Assembly: GCA_965222125.1 (NCBI GenBank)
Contig: CBDCTC010000006.1
Coordinates: forward strand, 1,178,001 to 1,242,000
Origin: CAZENU01 sp965222125
GTDB lineage: Bacteria; Chloroflexota; Dehalococcoidia; Lucifugimonadales; CAZENU01
Direction: 5' to 3'
DNA length: 64,000 nucleotides
The position numbers and the translations under genes were made by a program. The notes beneath the pieces were generated by a model. That model had not been told where the DNA came from. It did not search any database and saw only the letters and a list, made by a program, of their open reading frames with translations. Each line of letters starts with the position of its first letter. The stretch's first letter is position 1. This document shows, piece after piece, positions 50,716 to 58,103 of the stretch.

Positions 50716-52239
50716 GTGAAATCGACACTGCTCTGCACCTTCGCGGCCTTCGCGATGCTGTCCGTTGCGCTCGCGGCTGCCTGCGGCGACGAACCGCCGG
50801 CCGAGACGCCCACGGCGCAGACGGCGATGGTGGATACGCCCGCCCCGCCGGGCTCCACGCCCACCCGAAAGCCGCTGCCGGAAGGCTACGACTCCAACGA
50901 GGCGATGTTCGGAATCTATGGCGCCCCGCGGCAGTCGGCGGACGTGACCCTCAACGCACTGCGCTCCATCCTCGACGCCGGGGACACGTTGCAGGTGCCG
51001 GTGATCATCGAGTTCACCCGGTTCATAAGCGACCCCGTCCTGGCGGCGATAGCGGACGAGGTGCTCCGGCAGCTGACCGGGCAGGAGTTCGGTGTCGGAG
51101 GGGAGGGCTGGTTCAAGGCCACAGAATGGCTCGGAAAGCGGCGCGACGAGTATCCGCCGCCGTCCGACTACCTGAAGTGGAAGATCAATCTCCTCTCGGC
51201 GATCAGCGACCGGTACAAGATATTCCTTGGCGACGCCGACAAGACGGCGCGCATCGACATCACCGAGCTGGTCTGGGGCGGCGTACGTCCGGACGGCATC
51301 CCGGACCTGCAGTTTGCGCCGACGCTGACGGCCGACGAGGCGGACTACCTGGGCCCGGACGAGCGCGTCTTCGGCGTATCGATCAACGGCGAGCACCGGG
51401 CCTACCCGTTGCGGATCATGAACCCTCACGAGATGGCCAACGACATAGTGGGAGGCGAACCCATCGCCCTTGCCTACTGAACGCTTTGCGGCACCGGAAT
51501 CGTGTATTCCGCAAAGATCAACGGCGAGCCAACCACCTTCGGCACCTCCGGCCTCCTGTACCGCAGCAACAAGGTGATGTACGACCGACTCACCAACTCC
51601 CTGTGGCGGATGTTCACCGGCGAGCCGGTGGTCGGGCCGCTCGCCGACTCGGGCATCAAGCTGCCCTTCTTCCCGGTCGAGCTGACGACGTGGGGTGAAT
51701 GGGTCGCGCAACATCCGGACACCACCGTCCTGTCCATAGCCACCGAAGTCTACGCTCCCGACCAGTACGAACACGAGGATGACCCGCGCGCGACCTACAA
51801 CGACTACTTCAACGATCCGGAAACGAGGTTCCCGGTATGGGAGCGGAGCGACGCTCTCGCGACCAAGGCCGTCGTTCTCGGCTTGAACCACGGCGGCGAG
51901 AGCAGGGCCTACCCGGTGGAGACGCTGCAGCGCGAGCGCGTGGTCAACGACACCCTGGGCGGCAGGGACGTGGTCGTCATAGCCTCGTCCGTCTCGCAGG
52001 GTGCGCGGGTCTATCTCAGGGAAGGGGCCTCCTTCGCCTTCGCCGGCGACGACCCCACGCCCGGCGGGCTCCCCACGTCTCTGAGCGACGGTGAGGGGAC
52101 GACCTGGACCGTGACCGAGGACTACCTGGAGGCGGCGGACGGCCAACGACTCGAGCGCGTGCCGTCCCACATGTCGTTCTGGTTCGGGTGGTTCGCCTTC
52201 AACACCGACACGACGGTCTACGGCCAACCAGGCGGATGA
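50716..52239 (+). CDS. DUF3179 lipoprotein with in-frame UGA (probable selenoprotein, UxxC)
   Basis: 507 residues if UGA at 51478-51480 (codon 255) is read as Sec. GTG start, signal peptide with lipobox Cys23 (VALAAACGDE), then a DUF3179 domain. Homology continues unbroken across the UGA: before it VFGVSINGEHRAYPLRIMNP and DIVGGEPIALAY, after it TLCGTGIVYSAKINGEPTTF and SGLLYRSNKVMYDR. In the family, the equivalent motif reads CPLCGT, so UGA replaces the first Cys: U255-T-L-C258. The second half repeats the motif (NHGGESRAYP) without the redox pair. Conventional calling would split it into two ORFs. The protein is exported, so the UxxC site would work outside the cytoplasm. Confidence 0.85.
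51478..51516 (+). promoter_or_regulatory. Candidate bacterial SECIS element of the DUF3179 gene
   Basis: Three nt after the UGA, CTTTGCGG (51484-51491) pairs perfectly with CCGCAAAG (51509-51516), an 8-bp stem around a 17-nt loop that itself can close by CAC/GTG. The apical part lies about 15-21 nt past the UGA. Such a stem inside a coding region with conserved protein sequence is unlikely by chance and is the form expected of a SelB-binding element. Confidence 0.7.
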
Positions 52240-52327
52240 CGCCGGCAGGCATGGCGTACGCTCTGCCATTCAAAATGCTGTCATGTGCTCTTGGCGCTAC
52301 CGTAGAACGTGATGCTGGAGGCAAGCC

Positions 52328-52633
52328 ATGTCCGTCATGCGACTCCTGAGAGAGTCACACGTCTTCGATGAACGTCCACCGCAAGCCAACGGCAGCGTGT
52401 GCTTCACGGTTCGAAGGGTAGACGGCGGCGCCTCGATTTACGTCAAGAAGAACGACTACCAGTTCGAGATCATGGAGCGGCCGCTGCTCAACGGGACGTT
52501 CCCACACAGTCGACAACTACACTATTTCGTTCAGCTCCACCGCCGCCGCATGGTGAGAAGTTCAGGTGACCCGAATCGCGCCTTCCAGCTTGACGGCGAG
52601 CACATCGACGCAGTTATCGACATAGTCCGCTAA
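52328..52633 (+). CDS. Conserved-looking hypothetical protein
   Basis: 101 residues, soluble, basic. ATG 52328 preceded by GGAGG. No family recognised. The middle part (GGASIYVKKNDYQFEIMERP) looks like a beta-rich domain. Codon usage is AT-richer than neighbours. It follows the DUF3179 gene by 88 nt and is convergent with the transaldolase-like gene. Confidence 0.6.
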   Translation: MSVMRLLRESHVFDERPPQANGSVCFTVRRVDGGASIYVKKNDYQFEIMERPLLNGTFPHSRQLHYFVQLHRRRMVRSSGDPNRAFQLDGEHIDAVIDIVR

Positions 52634-52642
52634 GCCCGGGGC

Positions 52643-53380
52643 CTAGTCCAGCCGTACGGGGAGGCCCTCCAGCAGGCCCGCGTCGTTCATGGCTACCCAC
52701 TCGCCCATGAACGTCTCGTTCCAGGTGTCGGTCAGCGGGTGCTCGATCATCTCCTGGAAGATCGGCCAGAAGATGATGATGCCGTCGGCGCCGTCCCGAA
52801 GAGCGGCGTATGCCGTGTCGACGCTACGAACGAGCGCGGCGGTGATGTAGGGGCGGTTCTCCCATCCGGCGAACATCCGCACGCACTCGCGCACGAGCCT
52901 GGTCGGGTCGCCGCCCATCTGTTTGACCGGCTCGCAGAAGGGGAGAATGTGCGTGGCCCCCGCCTGCGCGACCGCCGCCGCCTGCGGCAGGGAGAAGACG
53001 GTCGTGCAGAACGTCTCGACGCCCTCTTGCGCCAGCGCCCGGAACGCGCCCAGGCCGTACGCGGTGAACGGGATCTTGATGATGACCTGGTCGGACATCC
53101 TCGTGAAGGAGTGGCTCACGTCGAGCAGCTCCTCGGTCGAGTGGCCGTCGACCTCGACGACCACGGGCTTGTCGGTGATGTCGAGGTATCTCTGGACGAC
53201 GCCGCGAATCTGCCCGTACTTCTTCACCATGTCGTTGAGCACCACCGTGTTGGTGACGATGCCCGCGGCGCCCCGGTCCATCCACGGCTCGAGGTCTTCC
53301 GGGTCGCCGGCCAGCCAGATAGCCGGTCCGCGGCCTCTCTGCCGGGCCGCCATCACCGGGCCGGTCACCACCGGCTCCAC
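52643..53380 (-). CDS. Transaldolase/fructose-6-phosphate aldolase-like enzyme
   Basis: 245 residues, TIM barrel. IWLAGDPEDLEPWMDRGAAG, then GIVTNTVVLNDM matches the transaldolase N-terminus (GVTTNP-like), and the Schiff-base Lys is in QVIIKIPFT. The GTG start at 53380 is uncertain; an ATG at 53353 is also possible. Shorter than classical transaldolases, like MipB/TalC enzymes. A large palindrome sits 29-74 nt upstream. Confidence 0.82.
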   Translation of the reverse strand: MEPVVTGPVMAARQRGRGPAIWLAGDPEDLEPWMDRGAAGIVTNTVVLNDMVKKYGQIRGVVQRYLDITDKPVVVEVDGHSTEELLDVSHSFTRMSDQVIIKIPFTAYGLGAFRALAQEGVETFCTTVFSLPQAAAVAQAGATHILPFCEPVKQMGGDPTRLVRECVRMFAGWENRPYITAALVRSVDTAYAALRDGADGIIIFWPIFQEMIEHPLTDTWNETFMGEWVAMNDAGLLEGLPVRLD

Positions 53381-53408
53381 GCCGTTCGTGCTGATCTTCG
53401 CGTTGGTT

Positions 53409-53454
53409 GCCCTGAGGCACCTGCTCCCCCGCGGTACCGCGGGGGTCTCAGGGC
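53409..53454 (-). promoter_or_regulatory. Nested palindromic leader upstream of transaldolase-like gene
   Basis: Inner perfect 20-bp palindrome CCCCCGCGGT/ACCGCGGGGG (53426-53445). An outer 8-bp stem GCCCTGAG (53409-53416) pairs with CTCAGGGC (53447-53454). The minus-strand version contains GGUACCGCGG, like the T-box consensus, but no stem I or specifier loop is recognisable upstream. It could be a structured leader, an attenuator or a protein-binding site. Confidence 0.55.
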
Positions 53455-53537
53455 CGCAGTATGCGACATTTCTCCGCGTTGGGCCAGCACCCGCGCGGCC
53501 AGCGCCCTACGGAAGGCACATTTCCACCTCCTGTTTG

Positions 53538-54170
53538 TTATTCCGGCAGCCATCTAGTTTGGGTTCTACCGCAGCTGCTCGTGCGCTGCTCTTCGATCTC
53601 GGTTTCCAGTCCAACGGTGCGCGTGTTGCCCGTGGCCGTCCAGACGCTCCACGTCTCCGCTTCCGGCGTGGCGACCCAACGGCGCTGGGTGTTGCCGTAG
53701 TTGCTGGACCGCGACTCCTCCGATTCCTTCGACGGGCCGCATCCGCGCGTACTGCCGGTGCGCGACCAGCCGCCCCATGTCTCCGGTTCGGGCCTCCAGT
53801 CGGTCTGGCGGTTGCCGCAGTTGCTCGTGCGGGCGTACTCCAACTCCAGCTCGAGGCCGGTGAACCGCTGATTGCCCGTGGTCGACCAAGCACTCCACGT
53901 CTCGGCCTCCGGGTCGGCCGACCACCGGAACTCCTCGTCGCCGCAGTTGCTTCGGCGCTTCTCCTGAATCTCATGCGTCGGGCCACAGCCGCGGGTGACG
54001 CCGCTGCGCGCCCACTCGCTCCAGACGACCTCCTCCGGGGCAGCCATCCATCTGTCTTCCGTGACTTCGCAGTTGTTCGTCCGGGCCTCCTGGATTTCGC
54101 GGCTGCCGCCGCAACCGCGCGTCAGGCCCGTCGTGGTGCCCGCCGTCTGCGCGGCGGACGCGGGAAGCAA
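53538..54170 (-). CDS. Trp/Cys-rich thrombospondin-like repeat protein
   Basis: 210 residues of about five ~41-residue repeats: W-S-x-W-S-x-x-G-x-T-R-G-C-G-P, then E-x-x-E-x-R-x-S-N-C-G and a final R-W. The first repeat is partial. The pattern resembles thrombospondin type 1 modules. The TTG start at 54170 has AGGAG 8 nt upstream and an in-frame TAG before it, so it may be expressed as a stand-alone protein. It may instead be the tail of a deleted copy of the protease at 55557-57459, whose C-terminus is homologous. No signal peptide is visible. Confidence 0.55.
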   Translation of the reverse strand: MLPASAAQTAGTTTGLTRGCGGSREIQEARTNNCEVTEDRWMAAPEEVVWSEWARSGVTRGCGPTHEIQEKRRSNCGDEEFRWSADPEAETWSAWSTTGNQRFTGLELELEYARTSNCGNRQTDWRPEPETWGGWSRTGSTRGCGPSKESEESRSSNYGNTQRRWVATPEAETWSVWTATGNTRTVGLETEIEEQRTSSCGRTQTRWLPE

Positions 54171-54294
54171 ACTGTTGTACTCCTACGGTCGCCCCTGTTC
54201 GTGCGATCCGCGGGTGCAAACAGGTCTTCCCCCTAGTCGGCGTCGCCATCACGGGCGTGGGGGCACCGTGCCCCACGCACTGCAAAAAAAGAAA

Positions 54295-54338
54295 CCTCCC
54301 GACCGAGTTTTTTGCCCCGGCGGGAGGCTCGCTTTTTT
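54295..54338. terminator. Bidirectional intrinsic terminator
   Basis: CCTCCCG (54295-54301) pairs with CGGGAGG (54321-54327) with a short inner CCG/CGG stem. On plus, TTTTTT follows at 54333-54338. On minus, the same stem is followed by TTTCTTTTTTT. It would stop transcription from both sides of this island. Confidence 0.7.
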
Positions 54339-54405
54339 GACAAAGCCCGACTATCGGGTGTAAGATGGGAGCGCTTTCGGTTCTCCCCTCGGCGGCCCGC
54401 CGAGG

Positions 54406-54433
54406 AACCCCGCCCTGCCAGGCGGGGTTTTGT
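54406..54433 (+). terminator. Intrinsic terminator
   Basis: AACCCCGCC (54406-54414) and GGCGGGGTT (54421-54429) form a 9-bp stem with a 6-nt loop, followed by a T-rich run (TTTTGTTT). A further CTCGGC/GCCGAG hairpin lies just upstream (54388-54404). No gene on the plus strand ends close by, suggesting a lost gene. Confidence 0.6.
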
Positions 54434-54642
54434 TTGTCCCAAGATAGTACCATCAAACTCGGTGCCCGCGCCAATTTGTGACGCCCCACCCCGCCCCACC
54501 CTGCGCTGTAGCCGAGTCACGCCTTTTTTCCCGACGCCAAAGGCAAGGTTTGGCACATTTCGTGCCCCCTTGTTGATTGGGCGTTGGGATTGCGCTTCCG
54601 TCCCGGAGTCGCCAGACCATCCTTACGGCAAGGGGGTTCCCT

Positions 54643-55236
54643 GTGACCTTAGTTCGACTGCTGCTGACCTTTGGCTTACCCGTTTTCCTATCGCTGACCG
54701 TGTTGCTGCTATTCGTGCTGATGATGCAGGCTCGTAGCAGGGAATGGGACCGGTGGGAAGCCGAATACGCGGCGCTACAGGAACAGCGGGTGCACGACGC
54801 GGAAGCCGTTGGGACGGCACTTGCGGACGGCCAGAAGGCGGTTCGGGAATATATCGAACGCCAAATGGTGATCGTGAACGAACGCCTGGACAGCAACGAG
54901 GCTGACGTTCAGGGCATCGTGGATGCTGGTGGCGAAGACCTTGCACAGCAACTACAAGACGTACAGGATGCTGTCCGCGACTGGCCCCAGAACGTTGTCG
55001 CGGCGATCTGCGAAGCAGACTACGGCGTCGTCGTGGCGGTCAACGCCATCGCGGGGTTGACGGAGTATCTGGAAGGGCGGGACGACGGTCTCGCCGACGC
55101 GCGCTCAATCTTGGACTACGGCGTCCTGATCGACGACGGATACGCGCACTTCAGCGGTGTATGTCAGGTTGACGCCGACGGTAGCTGGCAACTGTTGAGC
55201 CAACACCCACAAGTCGACCCACGGAGACGGGAGTGA
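54643..55236 (+). CDS. Membrane-anchored coiled-coil protein, unknown
   Basis: 197 residues from GTG 54643 (AGGGGG upstream). An N-terminal TM segment (LLLTFGLPVFLSLTVLLLFV) is followed by a long predicted coiled coil (REWDRWEAEYAALQEQRVHD and onwards to about residue 120) and a C-terminal soluble part with CEADYGVVVAVNAIAGLTEY. No family recognised. It is the only plus-strand gene in the repeat-protein island. Confidence 0.6.
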   Translation: MTLVRLLLTFGLPVFLSLTVLLLFVLMMQARSREWDRWEAEYAALQEQRVHDAEAVGTALADGQKAVREYIERQMVIVNERLDSNEADVQGIVDAGGEDLAQQLQDVQDAVRDWPQNVVAAICEADYGVVVAVNAIAGLTEYLEGRDDGLADARSILDYGVLIDDGYAHFSGVCQVDADGSWQLLSQHPQVDPRRRE

Positions 55237-55246
55237 GCAGGGGTCA

Positions 55247-55408
55247 CTAGGTTGACCGTGCCGCTATTCGTACTCGCTGCAGGTGGGCTAGGGCTTCGTC
55301 GCGCGTGTGGCCCCATGTGACGCACCACGGGATTTCCTCAATCCATGCACTCCAGCGTCCGTCGTCCTCTTCCACAAGGCCGGGGGTGAATACGTATTGC
55401 CGCGCCAT
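55247..55408 (-). CDS. HicB-like small protein (orphan)
   Basis: 53 residues: MARQYVFTPGLVEEDDGRWS, AWIEEIPWCVTWGHTRDEAL, AHLQRVRIAARST. The E-x-D-G-R-W-x-A-W-I-E-E-I-P-x-C-x-T-x-G pattern is the HicB core. GGGAGG lies 5 nt upstream of the ATG. No hicA-like gene is adjacent. Orphan HicB-like proteins of this length are common and need not be antitoxins. Confidence 0.7.
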   Translation of the reverse strand: MARQYVFTPGLVEEDDGRWSAWIEEIPWCVTWGHTRDEALAHLQRVRIAARST

Positions 55409-55556
55409 GTCAGCCTCCCTATTCCGTCGCCCCTAGCCGTCCTCGACCGCGTCAATGGGGTGAGCCACCGCTGGCCAGCAGCAGGCCGGCGCACACCACG
55501 ATCACCAGTTCCCACCATAATCCGCCGCAGCGGATTATGGTGGGACTCATCATCAC

Positions 55557-56552
55557 CTACTCAGACCACCAGTCGGTCTGGGTGTTTCCGCAGTTGGACG
55601 TGCGGCGCCACTCGTGCACGATCTCGAGCCCGGTGTGCCGCTGCCTGCCGGTCTTGCTCCACGCTCCCCATGTCTCCGCCTCGGGGGCGGCGACCCACTG
55701 CGTTTCCGACCGGCCGCATGGCGAGCTGCGCCTTTCTTCGGCCTCAACAGCCGGGCCGCAGCCGCGAGTGTTGCCCGTCCGGCCCCAATCGCCAAGCTCG
55801 TCGATCTGAGCGTCGGCCACCCACTGCGTCTCTACGTTGTCGCCGCAGCCGTCGGTGCGGGATTCCTCAGCCTCTTGGGTTGGGCCGCAACCTCGCGTCC
55901 GGCCCGTTCTGCTCCACCCCGAGGACGGGGGCGGCGAGACGGGGTCGGACACCCACCGGACCTTCGCGCCACCGCACTGATTCGTGCTGCGCTGCTCCTT
56001 CTCCTGTGCAGCTCCGCAGCCCCTCGTGCTGCCGGTGTCTCCCCAGCCCGACCACACGAGCTCCTCTGGTGCCGCCTGCCAGCGCTTCTCCTTCTGGTCG
56101 TTGCAGTTGTTCCCGCGTTCCTCTTCGACTTGCCTGGTGGGGCCGCAACCCTGTGTGTTGCCGGTAGCCGTCCACGTCTCGTCCCACACGACCGGCTCAG
56201 GGTCAGCTACCCACCGCTGGTCGCTTCCGCCCCAACTGGACGTGCGGAACTCCCTGCGTCTCCGATTCTCGCACGTACCTTCGCGGAAGCCAGTGCTGAG
56301 CCAGGCGCTCCATGTCTCTGGGACCGACGGTGCCGGGAGCGGGATATCGACCAGCCAATCCGGCGGCGGATCAGGTGCAGCCGGCTCGACGCTTCTCACA
56401 GTGACCGCCACGGTGTCTTCGTTCGTGTCGCCCGCCACGTTCGTAACCGTGAGATTGAACGGCAACGCCGCATCTTGCGAAGGCGCTAAGAAAGAAGCTA
56501 CTGCCATCTCGGCGTTTTCGATCGTCACGGGGCCGCCACCGCTGGAGGCCAA
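55557..56552 (-). CDS. C-terminal part: PKD-like domain and Trp-rich repeats (frameshifted from protease)
   Basis: This frame continues the protease gene after a 1-nt shift. It begins with the second half of a PKD-like domain (GGGPVTIENAEMAVASFLAP, LTVTNVAGDTNEDTVAVTV). A Pro-rich linker follows, then six Trp-rich, Cys-containing repeats of ~42 residues, for example WSGWGDTGSTRGCG and WGRTGNTRGCGPAVEAEER. The C-terminus (TGLEIVHEWRRTSNCGNTQT) matches the end of the neighbouring repeat ORF. Only sequence after about 56550 (leftward) is likely real; there is no start of its own. Confidence 0.65.
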   Translation of the reverse strand: MASSGGGPVTIENAEMAVASFLAPSQDAALPFNLTVTNVAGDTNEDTVAVTVRSVEPAAPDPPPDWLVDIPLPAPSVPETWSAWLSTGFREGTCENRRRREFRTSSWGGSDQRWVADPEPVVWDETWTATGNTQGCGPTRQVEEERGNNCNDQKEKRWQAAPEELVWSGWGDTGSTRGCGAAQEKEQRSTNQCGGAKVRWVSDPVSPPPSSGWSRTGRTRGCGPTQEAEESRTDGCGDNVETQWVADAQIDELGDWGRTGNTRGCGPAVEAEERRSSPCGRSETQWVAAPEAETWGAWSKTGRQRHTGLEIVHEWRRTSNCGNTQTDWWSE

Positions 56553-57459
56553 ACTTCCACTTGTAGGTCAGCGGGTCTTCGTCAAGGTCAATGCTGGCAG
56601 CGCTCGTGAGCATCACCGTGGCCCCGTAGGCGGCAGTCACCTTGGACGACATCGCCTTGGCTCTAGGCGCTCGCTTGCCAAACGTGATGCCCAACAGAGC
56701 CGCGGCCCTCTTTGCGGGAAAGGCGTACACGTACCTGCTGACCTCGTCGGCCTCGACGGCCTCGGCGCTGGTCATGATGGCGCACAACTCGTAGACGGTG
56801 TCGGAGACCTTGTGGAAAACCGGGGCACCGGAGTCCCCCGGTTTGACGCCCGTCTCTTCCAGAAGGATGCCGTTCGGCTTCCTCAACTGGACTGCCCGTA
56901 CCTGGGTAATCCCGTCGGCGACCACATCGTAGTTGAGCCGGTCCACCTCCAACTCGATCTCGCCGACCCGCTGGCCGAGCATGACCAGCTTCATGCCCGC
57001 TGCCGGGTCTCGCAGCCTGTCGCTGATGTATCGAGGACGACCATCCGCCGTGAGCCCGTGCAGTCTCGGATAGGCCTTCACGCCCGGCTTCAGCAGGCAC
57101 ATGGCCACGTCGGTGTCGGCTGTCCGCACGGCCGTCACGGCCGTGCCGTCCAAGTACGTCCCGACCTCGTACTCAGTGTTGAGGCCGCCCTGCAGCATGA
57201 TCTCGTCGCCAACGGGATTGACGAGGAATCGCCGCTTGATGCCATTGGCGTCGACGAAGGTGGCGAAGCCGGACATGACGTGCAGGTTGGTGACGAGGAC
57301 CTGCTTGCCGTCCGAGTTGCGGGTCGCAACGCCCGTCAGCGTGCCGGCCCCGACTTCGCGCTCTTCGCCTAGAGCCAGACTTGGAACGCCGCTAGGGTTG
57401 CGGCTCGTTATCCGAAGGCCGCTGGACAAAGGTCTGTGTGATTTGGATGTAACAGGCAT
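56371..57459 (-). CDS. Trypsin-like serine protease, N-terminal part of frameshifted gene
   Basis: Serine protease domain with H60 (TNLHVMSG), D117 (TADTDVAM) and S210 (KPGDSGAPVF). After residue ~255 a PKD-like domain begins (TVMLTSAASIDLDEDPLTYK). At 56551-56553 an extra T in AAGTTTGG moves the frame; downstream residues in this ORF are out of frame. Corrected, the product would be about 630 residues: protease, PKD-like domain, six Trp-rich repeats. The start is coupled to the upstream membrane gene (stop abuts the ATG; AGGAGA upstream). No signal peptide is visible. Confidence 0.72.
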   Translation of the reverse strand: MPVTSKSHRPLSSGLRITSRNPSGVPSLALGEEREVGAGTLTGVATRNSDGKQVLVTNLHVMSGFATFVDANGIKRRFLVNPVGDEIMLQGGLNTEYEVGTYLDGTAVTAVRTADTDVAMCLLKPGVKAYPRLHGLTADGRPRYISDRLRDPAAGMKLVMLGQRVGEIELEVDRLNYDVVADGITQVRAVQLRKPNGILLEETGVKPGDSGAPVFHKVSDTVYELCAIMTSAEAVEADEVSRYVYAFPAKRAAALLGITFGKRAPRAKAMSSKVTAAYGATVMLTSAASIDLDEDPLTYKWKFGLQRWRPRDDRKRRDGSSFFLSAFARCGVAVQSHGYERGGRHERRHRGGHCEKRRAGCT

Positions 57460-58047
57460 CTATTCTCCTTCTTCCGTGTAGGTGAGCCAGTGCGAATAGT
57501 TCGGTGCCGACGGGCCCGCCGGCATGCTCTGACCCTGAAATGGCCGGTCCCAGAATTCATCCTCTACGGCTTCACCGGGCCGGTGACAATGAAAAGGCAA
57601 CCCTTCGTAGGGAATGTACCACCCTGCGCGGACGTAAGATCGTCCGCGGCCTCCCACCATATCCCACACTCCCCCCCTTTCTATGTGGCAGAACCGATAT
57701 CCGCCCGCATAGGTCAGCATGACGAAGATGCTGAACGCCATGGCCGCTCCGACCACCGTCCCGCCTGTTATCCGAATCAGGGGCCGCTCGGCGAATATCA
57801 AGAGCCACCCGCCGAGCAGGCCGATTGCCAAACAGGGCAACATGAGGAAGACGAACGCGCCCCAACGCATGAAGTCGGACTCGAACCCCAGCCCCACGTT
57901 CAACTGGTAGGCGACCATCCACGCAAGCAACAGCGCGGCGCAACAGAGGACTGTGCGCCGCGCCATCTGGACTGCGAATAGCCTGGTCATAGCTCCCTCA
58001 GCCATTGGCCCGGCCAGTCGAGGCGTACGGGCTGGTGATTGCGCCAT
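57460..58047 (-). CDS. Membrane protein upstream of protease, unknown
   Basis: 195 residues from ATG 58047 (GAGGTG upstream). Three or four TM segments: RTVLCCAALLLAWMVAYQL, WGAFVFLMLPCLAIGLLGGW and GGTVVGAAMAFSIFVMLTY. The C-terminal soluble part contains paired Cys/His (YRFCHIE, LPFHCHRPGE). Its stop directly abuts the protease start, so the two are co-expressed. No family recognised. Confidence 0.65.
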   Translation of the reverse strand: MAQSPARTPRLAGPMAEGAMTRLFAVQMARRTVLCCAALLLAWMVAYQLNVGLGFESDFMRWGAFVFLMLPCLAIGLLGGWLLIFAERPLIRITGGTVVGAAMAFSIFVMLTYAGGYRFCHIERGGVWDMVGGRGRSYVRAGWYIPYEGLPFHCHRPGEAVEDEFWDRPFQGQSMPAGPSAPNYSHWLTYTEEGE

Positions 58048-58103
58048 GCTGACACCTCGCGTTGCTATCACGATATAGTAGGATCGTCAAGTATATAGCT
58101 CCC

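Noticed and set aside
53409..53560. T-box riboswitch
   Set aside because: Only the GGUACCGCG-like core is present within a simple palindrome; no stem I, specifier loop or typical target gene is visible.
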